Source: Euryhalocaulis sp050486445 (lineage in GTDB: Bacteria; Pseudomonadota; Alphaproteobacteria; Caulobacterales; Maricaulaceae). Taken from it: DNA of 58,865 nt. A program made the translations under genes and the position numbers. Below the pieces are notes generated by a model that saw nothing but the letters and a program-made list of their open reading frames with translations, ran no database searches and had not been told where the DNA came from. The DNA is taken from contig JBJHDH010000020.1 of NCBI GenBank assembly GCA_050486445.1, forward strand, positions 1 to 58,865. Reading direction: 5' to 3'. Shown here piece by piece: positions 20,387-29,050 of this stretch; position 1 is the first letter of the stretch; every line of letters starts with the position of its first letter.

Positions 20387-21112
20387 ATGCGCGGACTGAA
20401 ACGGATTCTGCTGGCCGGCGCGGCGGGGCTGACGGCCCTGTCGATGACCCTGGCGACGGCGGGGCCGGGCGCCGCGCAGGACGCCGATGCGCAGGCGGGC
20501 GCGGATGCGGTTCCCGCTCTGCTGGCGGGGGACGCGGACGGGCTCGACGTGCTGGACGATGCTGCGACGGACCATGCCGTGGCGCGCGCCAGCGAATGGC
20601 TGAACGGCGTGACAGGGTTGCAGGGCCGGTTCCTTCAGATCAATCCCGACGGATCGGTCGCAGACGGGCAGTTTCATATGCTGCGCCCCGGGCGGGCGCG
20701 CTTTGCCTATGATCCGCCCTCGCCGCTGACCATCGTGGCCGACGGACGCACCGTAGCGCAGATCGACAGCGCGCTGGCCACCGTGGACCGCGCGGCCATC
20801 GACCAGACGCCGCTGGCCTGGCTGCTGCGCGCCGATGTGGATCTTGCGTCCGACGCCAATGTGCGCGGCGCGGCACGGCAGGACGGGCTGCTGTTCATCG
20901 CGCTGGAAGACCCGGCGGGCGACATTCCGGGCCAGATCGTGCTGGTCTTTTCCGGGGAGGATTTCAGCCTGCGCGAATGGGCGGCCATCGACGAATTCGG
21001 CCAGGAGACGCGCGTGATCCTCTCGCAGGTGACCCGCCCGGCCCAGATCGACCCGCGCCTGTTTGTCTATGACGCCGAACCGGCCCCCGCCCGGCGGCCC
21101 GGCCGCCGCTGA
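20387..21112 (+). CDS. lolA: Outer-membrane lipoprotein carrier protein LolA
   Basis: Periplasmic chaperone that carries lipoproteins from LolCDE to the outer membrane. 241 aa from the ATG at 20387, which has GGAG nine bases upstream; an ATG at 20372 is less well placed. The signal peptide is ILLAGAAGLTALSMTLATAG followed by AAQ. LolA-fold features: LQGRFLQINPDGSVADGQFH, MLRPGRARFAYDPPSPLTIV and the helix ATVDRAAIDQTPLAWLLR. lolA near ftsK and xthA is common in alphaproteobacteria. The start could be five codons further up. Confidence 0.9.
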   Translation: MRGLKRILLAGAAGLTALSMTLATAGPGAAQDADAQAGADAVPALLAGDADGLDVLDDAATDHAVARASEWLNGVTGLQGRFLQINPDGSVADGQFHMLRPGRARFAYDPPSPLTIVADGRTVAQIDSALATVDRAAIDQTPLAWLLRADVDLASDANVRGAARQDGLLFIALEDPAGDIPGQIVLVFSGEDFSLREWAAIDEFGQETRVILSQVTRPAQIDPRLFVYDAEPAPARRPGRR

Positions 21113-21656
21113 CCCAGGGCCTGATCGTCCGGTCTGCTCGCTTTTTGTCTTTACGCCGCTCTTCGGGCTACGCCCGCCGCCCCGGCTTTCCCTGCCCGAA
21201 ATGCGGCATATTCGCAACAGGCAAGCTGTATCAGAAATTTAATTTGCAGATTTCCGGGAATTGTTGTTCTCTTGCCACTACCTGCCCGGACCGTCGCCTG
21301 TCCGTGTCGTCCCCCTGACGGAATGGCTTCGGCGGTCATGCGCGGATTTCCCCTCCCCGCGCTTCAGGGCGGAGCAGTGAGCGCCCGGCCCCGGAAACGG
21401 AGCCGGGCGTTCCGTTTCCCCCTGGCTTTCATCCCCCCTGGCCTGCACCAGGCCTTTGCAGGCCTCGCCGGGGTTAAGCGGCGCGCCGAAAAGTGGTTTC
21501 CGGTTTTCGGAAACGCGCCGCGACCAATAAAATGCCTGGATCAAAGGTCGTCCAATTCACAGGCTCAGCCCTTTGATTTAAGCCCTTCCCCTTCATATTC
21601 GCCCCATCGTCGCCGGGCCGCCGGCGCCGGTCCAGCCTCACAGCTCGCGGGAACTC
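21113..21656. other. 544-bp interval between lolA and xthA
   Basis: No gene is supported. The stretch holds A+T-richer DNA at about 21200-21270 (possible promoter), a pyrimidine-rich stretch with short inverted repeats at about 21340-21430, and a longer palindromic element at 21482-21524 listed separately. Short frames here have no coding character. The last 100 bp presumably contain the xthA promoter. Confidence 0.5.
21482..21524. repeat. Palindromic repeat with nested arms
   Basis: CGCGCCGAAAA ... TTTTCGG-aaa-CGCGCCG forms a nested hairpin: outer CGGCGCG/CGCGCCG and inner CCGAAAA/TTTTCGG around GTGGTTTCCG. The core AAGTGG..TTCCGG resembles the element at 42108-42175 (AAGTGG/CCGGTTCG), suggesting one dispersed family. 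Confidence 0.6.
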
Positions 21657-22472
21657 ATGGCCGAACTGACCGTCGCCACCTGGAACATCAATTCGGTGCG
21701 CCTGCGCGCGCCGAACGTCGCGCGCTTTTGCGCCGAGGCCGCGCCGGACGTTCTGCTGTTGCAGGAGATCAAGTGCGCGAACGATCAGTTTCCGGCGAAA
21801 GCCTTGCACGCCATGGGCTATCCGCATCTGCATGTGTGCGGGCAGAAGGGCTGGCATGGCGTCGCCATCGCCTCGAAGCGGCCCATGGAGCCGCTGGAAG
21901 GGCACGGCTTCTGCCTGCACGGCCATGCACGCCACGCCGCGGCGGTGATCGAAGGGATCGAGTTTCATAATTTTTATGTGCCGGCGGGCGGCGACATCCC
22001 CGACCCCGAGGCGAACGACAAATTCGCCCACAAGCTCCATTTCCTCGAAGAGATGACGCGCTGGTTCCGCAAGCGGAAGAAGCAGGGCGCGATTCCCCTG
22101 CTGCTGGCCGGCGATCTCAATGTCGCGCCGCGCGAACACGATGTGTGGTCGCACAAACAGCTTTTGAAGGTGGTCAGCCACACGCCGCCGGAGACAGAGC
22201 GGCTGGACGATCTGCTGGCCGCCTATGATTTCGCCGATGTAGCGCGCGAACTGATCCCCGAGCCGGAAAAGCTGTATTCGTGGTGGTCCTATCGCAACCG
22301 CGACTGGCGCGCCTCGAACCGCGGCCGGCGGCTGGACCATATCTGGGTCAGCCAGCCGCTGAAGGACGCCGCGCTCGCGCACGGCCGCGCCGGGTTTGCC
22401 ATCCACGACACATACCGCGACGGCGAAAAGCCCTCAGATCATGTGCCGGTGACGGTCAGGTTGGGGGTTTAG
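21657..22472 (+). CDS. xthA: Exodeoxyribonuclease III
   Basis: 271-aa AP endonuclease and 3'-5' exonuclease of base excision repair. ExoIII family signatures: VATWNINSVRLRAPNVARF, LLLQEIKCANDQFP with the metal-binding Glu, LLAGDLNVAPREHDVW with catalytic Asp/Asn, and the C-terminal LDHIWVSQPL and PSDHVPVTVRL with catalytic Asp/His. It is 10 bp from the following AAC(3)-family gene. The start ATG at 21657 gives the normal family N-terminus. Confidence 0.95.
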   Translation: MAELTVATWNINSVRLRAPNVARFCAEAAPDVLLLQEIKCANDQFPAKALHAMGYPHLHVCGQKGWHGVAIASKRPMEPLEGHGFCLHGHARHAAAVIEGIEFHNFYVPAGGDIPDPEANDKFAHKLHFLEEMTRWFRKRKKQGAIPLLLAGDLNVAPREHDVWSHKQLLKVVSHTPPETERLDDLLAAYDFADVARELIPEPEKLYSWWSYRNRDWRASNRGRRLDHIWVSQPLKDAALAHGRAGFAIHDTYRDGEKPSDHVPVTVRLGV

Positions 22473-22482
22473 GGGACGGGCG

Positions 22483-23295
22483 ATGGCCGAGCAGGACATC
22501 ATTGCGCACACCCCCGCTCCGGCCACACGAGCGAGCCTTGCCCGGCAATTATCAGACGGCGGGCTGCGCCCCGGTGGCGTGACGCTGGCCCATACGTCGC
22601 TGAGCGCGCTCGGCTATGTCGCCGGGGGACCGGTCGCCGTCATCCAGGCCCTGCTGGACTGTATCGGGCCGGACGGAACGCTGGTCATGCCGGCGCATTC
22701 GGCCCAGTTGACCGATCCTGCCGAATGGTCGGCGCCGCCGGTCCCGGCGGACTGGATCAGCGTCCTGCGCGATGAGACGCCGGCCTACGATCCGGCGACC
22801 ACGCCGACATGCCGGATGGGCGCCGTCGCCGAACTGTTCCGCACATGGCCGGGCGCACGGCGCAGCATTCATCCCACATGTTCCTTTGCCGCGCTGGGGA
22901 AACTGGCCGACTGGATCGTGACGGATCATGCGCTGGAAAGCCCGCTGGGCGAGCAGTCGCCTCTGGCGAAGCTCTATGAGGCCGACGCCGACATCCTGTT
23001 GCTGGGCGTGGATTTCGGCGTCTGCACCATGTTGCATCTGGCCGAACAGCGGGCATGGCCCGGCGGGCCGAAGGAGCGGCAGGGATCACCCATTATGTGC
23101 AATGGCGTGCGGGCCTGGGAAACCTATGACGCGCCGGCGCTGATGGATCCTGAAGCGTTTATGCCGGTCGGACGGTCGTTGATCGAAAACGGCGTCGCAA
23201 GGACGTTCCCCGTCGGAGCCGGACGCGGCGTGCGCGTGTCGGCGTGCGCCGCTGTCGATCACGCAGTCGGCGTCTGGAATGCGACGGGCCGATAG
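22483..23295 (+). CDS. AAC(3)-family aminoglycoside N-acetyltransferase
   Basis: 270-aa member of the Antibiotic_NAT family (PF02522), which uses acetyl-CoA. Family signatures: GGVTLAHTSLSALGYVAGGP, GPDGTLVMPAHSAQLTDP, TCRMGAVAELFRTWPGARRS and HPTCSFAALG, with LLLGVDFGVCTMLHLAEQRA near residue 185. Many chromosomal members do not confer resistance, so antibiotic acetylation is not implied. It is probably co-transcribed with xthA and convergent with the RhuM gene, only 10 bp away. Confidence 0.88.
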   Translation: MAEQDIIAHTPAPATRASLARQLSDGGLRPGGVTLAHTSLSALGYVAGGPVAVIQALLDCIGPDGTLVMPAHSAQLTDPAEWSAPPVPADWISVLRDETPAYDPATTPTCRMGAVAELFRTWPGARRSIHPTCSFAALGKLADWIVTDHALESPLGEQSPLAKLYEADADILLLGVDFGVCTMLHLAEQRAWPGGPKERQGSPIMCNGVRAWETYDAPALMDPEAFMPVGRSLIENGVARTFPVGAGRGVRVSACAAVDHAVGVWNATGR

Positions 23296-23305
23296 CGCCG
23301 CCGGA

Positions 23306-24376
23306 TCAGTCTTCTATTACTTGTTGTTGCCGGAGTGCGCGGCGGTTTCGGTCAAAAATTTCATATTGCGCGTATGCATGATCTTCCGCCTCCGCGCGCT
23401 TGACCGATCCTTTGTGCCGGAGAAAGGGCCTTTCATTGAATTTGATAAAATTCTCCAGGTGCGACTCGGCTTGAGCCATTGTCGTCAGCTTGCCCTGGTC
23501 GGCCCGGTCCTCAAAAAAATCGAGAAGCATCGTTGTGAGCCGGTTTTTTTCCGCTATTTCGGCCTCGGCCAGATAATTGTGAGCGACAACCACGTCGGAT
23601 TTGCGAATGTTCTGCCTGGGCCAGGTTTGCAAACCCATGTTTGGCTGAGTCGCATCCGCACGCGACCGCACAAGTTCCGGTCCGGTCATGCTTAGCGTCG
23701 CCCAAAGCAGCTTGTTCTGCATCGCAGAGTAAAAGGTTCGGGCAGATTCTGATCGTCCGTCATAGTCGGAACACATCGCGCAGATGCTGCGCACTTCACG
23801 ATAAACATTCGCTTCGGACGCACGGATGTCGCGAATGATTTCGCGAAGTTCTTTGATGCGGTCGTAATTGGCGGAATCCTTCAGGCGTTCGCGATCAATC
23901 ACGAAGCCCTTTGTGGCGAACTGGACCAGCTTGTCCGTCGCCCACTTGCGGAACAGAGTCGCCTGTTTCGACGACACCCGATAGCCGACCGATATGATCA
24001 TATCGAGGCTGTAAACGGTGAGCGGCCTGCCCTGACTTTTTTGCACTTTTTGCAAAGAAGTCGCCTCGTCCAGCTCCCCTTCATCGACTATGTTCTTGAT
24101 ATGTCTGGATATTGAGGCAATGTCGCGGCCGAAGAGTTCCGCCATCTGACTCTGGGTCATCCACAGCGTGTCGTCCGTGTAGCGAAACTCGACCTGAACC
24201 CCTGCTTCCGTCGAATAGACGAGAAGGCGATCTCCCGTATTCTCATCTTCAACAAGATGAACGGGTTCATCCGCGTGATCGGGCAAGGAAGAGGCTGGAT
24301 GTTTCCCTTCCAATCTGGACAGGCCACGATCAATGTCGTGAATGGCTTTTGAACGCTTTCCCTTTGGGTCGCTCAT
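23306..24376 (-). CDS. RhuM-family protein
   Basis: 356 aa. It matches the RhuM ('virulence protein') family, named from a Salmonella pathogenicity island. Signatures are the N-terminal TLWMTQSQMAELFGRDIASI with SRHIKNIVDEGEL, which looks like a DNA-binding motif, and TVYSLDMIISVGYRVSSKQA with FRKWATDKLVQFATKGFVID. The function is not established; such genes are common in accessory or defence-rich regions. Its G+C content is clearly lower than that of flanking genes, supporting acquisition. The C-terminal half is helical, with a possible Fic-like or regulatory role that cannot be claimed from sequence alone. Confidence 0.85.
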   Translation of the reverse strand: MSDPKGKRSKAIHDIDRGLSRLEGKHPASSLPDHADEPVHLVEDENTGDRLLVYSTEAGVQVEFRYTDDTLWMTQSQMAELFGRDIASISRHIKNIVDEGELDEATSLQKVQKSQGRPLTVYSLDMIISVGYRVSSKQATLFRKWATDKLVQFATKGFVIDRERLKDSANYDRIKELREIIRDIRASEANVYREVRSICAMCSDYDGRSESARTFYSAMQNKLLWATLSMTGPELVRSRADATQPNMGLQTWPRQNIRKSDVVVAHNYLAEAEIAEKNRLTTMLLDFFEDRADQGKLTTMAQAESHLENFIKFNERPFLRHKGSVKRAEAEDHAYAQYEIFDRNRRALRQQQVIED

Positions 24377-24446
24377 ATTCCCCGGCCCCGGTCCTTGAGT
24401 ATCACAGACTAAGGCACGAACAGATCGGGAACAACTATGCTGTTTT

Positions 24447-25130
24447 TTACGGCGCCAGCCGATACCCGCCGCTCTCGGTCAGCAGGAGGCGGGCGTTGGC
24501 GGGGTCGGGTTCGATCTTCTGGCGCAGGCGGTAGATGTGGGTTTCCAGCGTGTGGGTGGTGACCCCGGCATTGTAGCCCCACACCTCGTGCAGCAGCTCC
24601 TCGCGCGGCACGGCGACCGGGCCGGCGCGATAGAGATATTTCAGGATATTGGTTTCTTTCTCGGTGAGGCGGACCTTGCGCCCCTCGGCCACCAGCAGTT
24701 TCCGCGCCGGCTGGAATTCATAGGGCCCGACCTGAAACACCGCCTCTTCGGATTTTTCGTGGCTGCGCAGATGCGCGCGCAGGCGCGCCAGCAGCACGTC
24801 GAAGCGGAACGGCTTGGTCACATAATCGTTGGCGCCCGATTCCAGGCCGCCGATCTGGTCGGCGGCTTCGGTCTGGCCGGTGAGCATGATGATGGGCGCC
24901 GAGACGCCCTGTTCGCGCATGGCGCGGCACGCCTCGCGCCCGTCAGCGTCTGGCAGGTTCACATCCAGAATCACCGCGTCGACGCCGCCGGCGGCGAGCG
25001 CGGCATGGGCCGAGGCGGCGTCTTCCGCCTCTTCCACCGTGAATTCGTCGCCTTCCCGGAACTGCTCGGCCAGGGCCTCGCGCAGGTCGGGATCGTCGTC
25101 CACAATCAGGATAGTTTTCCGCCGGGGCAT
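24447..25130 (-). CDS. cenR: OmpR-family response regulator, CenR-like
   Basis: 227 aa. Receiver domain with the acidic pair in TILIVDDDPDLREAL, phospho-acceptor Asp in VDAVILDVNLPDADG, and Thr and Lys in MLTGQTEAADQ and YVTKPFRFDVL. The C-terminal OmpR winged helix has LTEKETNILKYLYRAG and VWGYNAGVTTHTLETHIYRL. It is strikingly like the CenR response regulator that controls the cell envelope in Caulobacter and other alphaproteobacteria; the specific name is from recalled similarity. It lies 77 bp from a divergent L,D-transpeptidase gene, an envelope enzyme, which fits. No sensor kinase is adjacent. Confidence 0.85.
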   Translation of the reverse strand: MPRRKTILIVDDDPDLREALAEQFREGDEFTVEEAEDAASAHAALAAGGVDAVILDVNLPDADGREACRAMREQGVSAPIIMLTGQTEAADQIGGLESGANDYVTKPFRFDVLLARLRAHLRSHEKSEEAVFQVGPYEFQPARKLLVAEGRKVRLTEKETNILKYLYRAGPVAVPREELLHEVWGYNAGVTTHTLETHIYRLRQKIEPDPANARLLLTESGGYRLAP

Positions 25131-25207
25131 GGCGCAATTCTGGCGCGGCGCGGCCCGGCGCGCAAACGGGATCGCAGGGCCGGGCGAAGCGAAAGGGGCG
25201 GAATCAC

Positions 25208-25732
25208 ATGATCGTGCGCGTAGCGAACGGGCGGATTGGCTGGGAAGGGGGCGAGGCGCCCTGTGCGCTGGGCCGCGCCGGGATCGTGGCCGGGGCCGCC
25301 AAGCGCGAGGGCGACGGCGCGACGCCGGCCGGGCGCTATGCTTTCCGCCGCGTGCTCTACCGCCCAGACCGGATGACCGGCGGCGATCCGCCCGCGAGCG
25401 GCCTGCCTGTGGCCCCCATCCGGGAGGACGATGGCTGGTGCGACGCCCCGGACGACCCCGCCTATAACCGGCCGGTGCGCCTGCCTTATCCTGCTTCGGC
25501 CGAGCAGATGCGGCGCGCGGACGGGCTCTACGATCTGGTGGTGGTGATCGGCCATAATGACGATCCGCCCGCGCCCGGCATGGGCAGCGCGATTTTTGTG
25601 CATTGCGCCCGGACCGGCGCGGACGGGTCTTATGAGGCGACCGAAGGCTGTGTGGCGCTGGAGAAAGAGGCGCTGCGCGCGCTGATCGCGCGCCTGCGGC
25701 CCGGCGACGAGATCGAGATTGCGCCGGAGTGA
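25208..25732 (+). CDS. L,D-transpeptidase family protein (YkuD domain)
   Basis: 174 aa, a single catalytic domain of the YkuD/L,D-transpeptidase fold, which can crosslink or modify peptidoglycan through a Cys nucleophile. Motifs are YDLVVVIGHNDDPPAPGMGS, AIFVHCAR and EATEGCVALEKEAL, where the conserved His and the catalytic Cys lie. There is no signal peptide or LysM domain in the frame, so secretion or location is unclear. It is divergent from cenR and may share a regulatory gap of 77 bp. Confidence 0.85.
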   Translation: MIVRVANGRIGWEGGEAPCALGRAGIVAGAAKREGDGATPAGRYAFRRVLYRPDRMTGGDPPASGLPVAPIREDDGWCDAPDDPAYNRPVRLPYPASAEQMRRADGLYDLVVVIGHNDDPPAPGMGSAIFVHCARTGADGSYEATEGCVALEKEALRALIARLRPGDEIEIAPE

Positions 25733-25754
25733 GCGTCTCGGAGTAAGCCTTTCA

Positions 25755-25829
25755 TGGTGGGCGTACCTGGGATCGAACCAGGGACCCCTACGATGTCAAC
25801 GTAGTGCTCTCCCGCTGAGCTATACGCCC
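25755..25829 (-). tRNA. tRNA-Val (GAC)
   Basis: On the minus strand it folds as a standard tRNA: acceptor GGGCGTA pairs with TACGCCC, D-arm GCTCAGCGGGAGAGC, anticodon loop TTGACAT with anticodon GAC, T-loop GGTTCGATCC, and an encoded 3' CCA. It is 75 nt long with no variable-arm oddity. Anticodon GAC reads GUC and GUU valine codons. Confidence 0.97.
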
Positions 25830-25994
25830 GCACCATGAAGGGTCTGCGATATAGCTTCGGGCCGGGCCAGCGGCAAGCGGCGAGCGCCTGACCGGGGAAT
25901 GCCCGGGCACGGAACGCCGGGGCCCGGTTTGCGCTTGTATTGCTGGGCTCACGGCCCCAAGTGGGGGCCGGCAGGTAAAAGAGGGCGTGCGTTC

Positions 25995-26909
25995 ATGAGC
26001 ATGATGATCGGCGGGGACGGCGCGGACGGCGCGGCGATGGACGGACTCATCATCGACGGCACCGACCACAGCTTCATGCAGGACGTGGTGGAGGAAAGCC
26101 GCGCCCGGCCGGTGATCGTGGATTTCTGGGCCCCGTGGTGCGGGCCGTGCCGGACGCTGGGCCCGGCGCTGGAAAAGGCCGTGCGCGCCGCCAAGGGCGC
26201 GGTGCGGCTGGTGAAGATCAATATCGACGAGAACCCGCATGTCGCCCGGCAATTGCAGGTCCAGTCCATCCCCGCCGTCTTCGCCATCAAGGACGGACGG
26301 CCGGTGGACGGCTTTGCCGGGGCGCTGCCCGACAGCCAGATCAAACAATTTATCGACCGGCTGACCGGCGATTCCGGCGCGCATGACGCCGCGATGGCCG
26401 TGGCCGAAGGCGACAAGGCGCTGGAGGCGGGCGACGCGGCCGGGGCGGCGCAATTCTATGTCACGGCGCTGCAGATGGACCCCGAAAACGCTCCGGCTCT
26501 GGCCGGGCTGGCGCGCTGTTATCTGGCCGGCGGGGACGCGGAGCGGGCGCGCGAGCTGCTGGACACCGTTCCCGAGGAGATGCGCGGCCATGCCGCGATC
26601 CAGGGCGCGCTCACCGCGCTGAAATACGCAGAGACCGACGCCGATCCATCGGAAATCGAGACGCTGAGGAAAGCGGCGGACGCAGCGCCGGACGATCATC
26701 AGACGCGGCTGGATCTGGCCAGGGCGCTGTCGGCGCGCGGCCGGTTCGGCGAGGCGATGATGCATCTGCTGGATTCCATCGCGCACGACCGCGACTGGAA
26801 CGAAGGCGCGGCGCGCGCCGAACTGCTCAGCCTGTTCGAGGCGGCGGGGCAGACATCCGAAGCCACCAAATCAGGACGGCGGCGCCTTTCCGCCATCCTG
26901 TTCTCCTAG
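25995..26909 (+). CDS. cnoX: Thioredoxin-domain and TPR protein CnoX/YbbN-like
   Basis: 304 aa. An N-terminal thioredoxin fold (residues about 15-125) has the active site WAPWCGPCRTLGP and the cis-Pro loop QSIPAVFAIKDGRPV. A C-terminal region of TPR-like helices follows (ALEAGDAAGAAQFYVTALQM, RFGEAMMHLLDSIAHDRDWN). This is the architecture of CnoX (YbbN), a redox chaperone that works with GroEL and DnaK. Unlike E. coli YbbN, it retains a CxxC pair, as is usual in alphaproteobacteria. It runs into the Lon-substrate-binding-domain gene 13 bp later, then the Trm112-like gene, likely one operon. Confidence 0.9.
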   Translation: MSMMIGGDGADGAAMDGLIIDGTDHSFMQDVVEESRARPVIVDFWAPWCGPCRTLGPALEKAVRAAKGAVRLVKINIDENPHVARQLQVQSIPAVFAIKDGRPVDGFAGALPDSQIKQFIDRLTGDSGAHDAAMAVAEGDKALEAGDAAGAAQFYVTALQMDPENAPALAGLARCYLAGGDAERARELLDTVPEEMRGHAAIQGALTALKYAETDADPSEIETLRKAADAAPDDHQTRLDLARALSARGRFGEAMMHLLDSIAHDRDWNEGAARAELLSLFEAAGQTSEATKSGRRRLSAILFS

Positions 26910-26922
26910 GGCGAGGCGCGGC

Positions 26923-27582
26923 ATGGCGGCGGATTACGGCTTCCGCTCCATCGCCGATCTGCCGGAAACGATTCCGGTGTTTCCGCTGGACGGCGCGCTG
27001 GTGCTGCCGCGCGCGCAATTGCCGCTGAATATTTTCGAGCCGCGCTATCTGGCGATGACCGACGCGGCGCTGGCGCGGCCGGACCGGCTGATCGGCATGA
27101 TCCAGACCGCGGGCGGCGCGGCCGAGGCGCCCGCGCTGGCCGATGTGGGCTGCGCCGGGCGGATCGTCAGCTTCAGCGAGACCGGCGACGGGCGCTATCT
27201 GATCTCGCTGGCCGGGATCGCGCGCTTCCGCGTGGCGGAGGAACTGACCGCCGACACGCCTTACCGCGTCGCGCGGCCGGACTGGACCGATTTCGCCGCC
27301 GATCTGCAAGCGCCCGGCGACGCGGCGTTCGACCGCGACGGGTTTGAGGCGGTGCTGCGCGAATTTTTCTCCGCCGCCGATCTGGCCGCGGACTGGGACT
27401 CCATCCACGCCGCGCCGCTGGAGCCGCTGGTCAACCAGCTCGCCATCGGCTGCCCGTTCGAACCGGCGGAGAAGCAGGCGCTGCTGGAGGCCGCGACGGT
27501 GCAGGACCGGCTGGACGTTCTGATCGCGCTGATGCGCATGGCGGCGGCCAGCGGCGGCGCCGAGCCAAGCGCGATGCAGTAG
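26923..27582 (+). CDS. LON N-terminal (substrate-binding) domain protein
   Basis: 219 aa with the Lon protease substrate-binding domain (PF02190) but no ATPase or protease part. It begins LPETIPVFPLDGALVLPRAQ and continues LPLNIFEPRYLAMTDAALA, then GCAGRIVSFSETGDGRYLIS, all typical of the YcbG/'LON substrate-binding domain' group. Such proteins are common in alphaproteobacteria, often beside thioredoxin-like genes, and their partner is unknown. It lies between cnoX and the Trm112-like gene with short gaps. Confidence 0.9.
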   Translation: MAADYGFRSIADLPETIPVFPLDGALVLPRAQLPLNIFEPRYLAMTDAALARPDRLIGMIQTAGGAAEAPALADVGCAGRIVSFSETGDGRYLISLAGIARFRVAEELTADTPYRVARPDWTDFAADLQAPGDAAFDRDGFEAVLREFFSAADLAADWDSIHAAPLEPLVNQLAIGCPFEPAEKQALLEAATVQDRLDVLIALMRMAAASGGAEPSAMQ

Positions 27583-27615
27583 CCGGGGAACGCGCGCGGC
27601 GGTAATCTTGCGGGC

Positions 27616-27864
27616 ATGAGCGGCGAGACGGATCATATGGCGGATACGGACGCGGATGCGGCGGGCGCAGCGAAAAGCGCCGGCGCAGGGAACGCAGTCG
27701 ATCCGCGCCTGCTGGAAATTCTGGTCTGTCCGGTGACGCGCGGGCCGCTGGTCTATGACCGCGAAGCGGGCGAGCTGGTCTCGAAGAAAGCGAAGCTGGC
27801 CTATCCCGTGCGCGACGGCGTTCCCGTCATGCTGCCGGATGAGGCGCGGCGTCTGGAAGATTAG
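27616..27864 (+). CDS. Trm112-family protein (YcaR-like)
   Basis: 82 aa. The core VDPRLLEILVCPVTRGPLVY and SKKAKLAYPVRDGVPVMLPD is the Trm112/YcaR signature, a small zinc-ribbon-like partner protein of methyltransferases. Only one Cys is visible in the core, so this may not bind zinc. The first 25 or so residues are Asp/Ala-rich and variable; an internal ATG at 27637 is an alternative start. Its 3' end overlaps the convergent hydrolase gene by 38 bp. Confidence 0.9.
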   Translation: MSGETDHMADTDADAAGAAKSAGAGNAVDPRLLEILVCPVTRGPLVYDREAGELVSKKAKLAYPVRDGVPVMLPDEARRLED

Positions 27865-28801
27865 GCACTCCCGCCGCGAGCAACGCCCGCAAAGCGGCGA
27901 TGATTGCGATGGGCTGATCCATCATCAGATGATGCTGCGCCGCGGGGATGGAGACCATCGGCGTTCCCGCCGGCATGATGGTGCGCATGTAATTCCAGAC
28001 ATCGTCCGGCATCAGCGCCGAGTCCTCGCCGCGCAGCATGGCCAGCGGACAGGCGATGCGCGCCAGAAATTCCGCCGGGTGTTGCGGGCTGTAGGCCAGC
28101 TTGTTCCAGAGATCGGGATCGAACTTCCATGTCCAGGCGGGCGCGCCATCCTCGCCCGCCGTACGCATCAGACCCTCGCGCGCGATATGATCGAGCAGGA
28201 AAAGATTCCCGCTCTGCTGCTCGGGCAGAAGATGGAATCGCGCCAGCCCCTGTTCCTGCGTCGCATAGAGGCGGCGCGGGCGGGCGGGCGGCGTATTGCG
28301 GCGCTGCATGTCCGGCGGGCGGATGGGCGAGTCGAGGGCTACGGCAAGACCCAGCCGTGCGCCATGATCGCGCGCCGCCTGCAACGCCACCCAGCCGCCG
28401 AATGAATGACCGGCGATGACGGGTTTCGCATCGCTGGCGAGCAGCCCGGCCGATTCCATGACGGCCATCGCCTCGTGCGCATAAAGCTCCATGCGATAGG
28501 AATCGCGCCAGCCGGAATCGCCCATGCCTGAAAGATCGAGCGCGGCGACGGCGTGCGTCTCCACAAAGGCGGGGGCGATAAAGTCCCACCAGGATTTGTG
28601 CGCGACGCCGCCATGCACAAATAAAAGACCCGGTTTCGCGCCGCTGTCCGCTGGCGCCCAGCGCCGAAAGACGATGCGCGCGCCCTCCACATCCACCGCG
28701 CCGTCTTCAAACGGAACGGCGAGCATGCGCGCGAACCAGTCCGGCGCCGGCGGGCGGGCCCCGTTCAGGGCGGCGAGCGGACGGGACGGCGGCGCGGTCA
28801 T
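27827..28801 (-). CDS. Alpha/beta hydrolase
   Basis: 324-aa alpha/beta-hydrolase-fold protein. The oxyanion-side motif is LLFVHGGVAHKSWWDFIAPA, the nucleophile elbow is VIAGHSFGGW (GHSFGG with Ser), and a C-terminal catalytic His is in QHHLMMDQP. The acid is probably Asp in LRGEDSALM. The substrate cannot be inferred. No signal peptide is present. It is convergent with the Trm112-like gene (38 bp overlap), and its upstream region (28802-29050) is shared with the plus-strand NtrC-type regulator. Confidence 0.85.
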   Translation of the reverse strand: MTAPPSRPLAALNGARPPAPDWFARMLAVPFEDGAVDVEGARIVFRRWAPADSGAKPGLLFVHGGVAHKSWWDFIAPAFVETHAVAALDLSGMGDSGWRDSYRMELYAHEAMAVMESAGLLASDAKPVIAGHSFGGWVALQAARDHGARLGLAVALDSPIRPPDMQRRNTPPARPRRLYATQEQGLARFHLLPEQQSGNLFLLDHIAREGLMRTAGEDGAPAWTWKFDPDLWNKLAYSPQHPAEFLARIACPLAMLRGEDSALMPDDVWNYMRTIMPAGTPMVSIPAAQHHLMMDQPIAIIAALRALLAAGVPNLPDAAPHPAA

Positions 28802-29050
28802 GGCTCATTGCGGTAGGCGCGCAAAGCGGGCGCGTCAATCTTTCGGCAGGAATTGCAAAGATTTTCGCACCCATCGATTCAGATGCGATTCACCACATTG
28901 CTCAACGGCGAATTTACCGCCGGTGTCCCATAACGGCGCGTAACAAAACGGGCGGGCGTCATGCCCCCGGACAAGACGTTGGGTGTGGGCGTTGCGTGCA
29001 GCGTTGGTGCGGGTGTCTGAATTTACGCAATTGGGGCGCGGGCGAAGACG

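Noticed and set aside
22483..23295. Clinical aminoglycoside resistance gene
   Set aside because: The family match is good, but chromosomal members often lack this activity, and there is no transposon or integron next to it.
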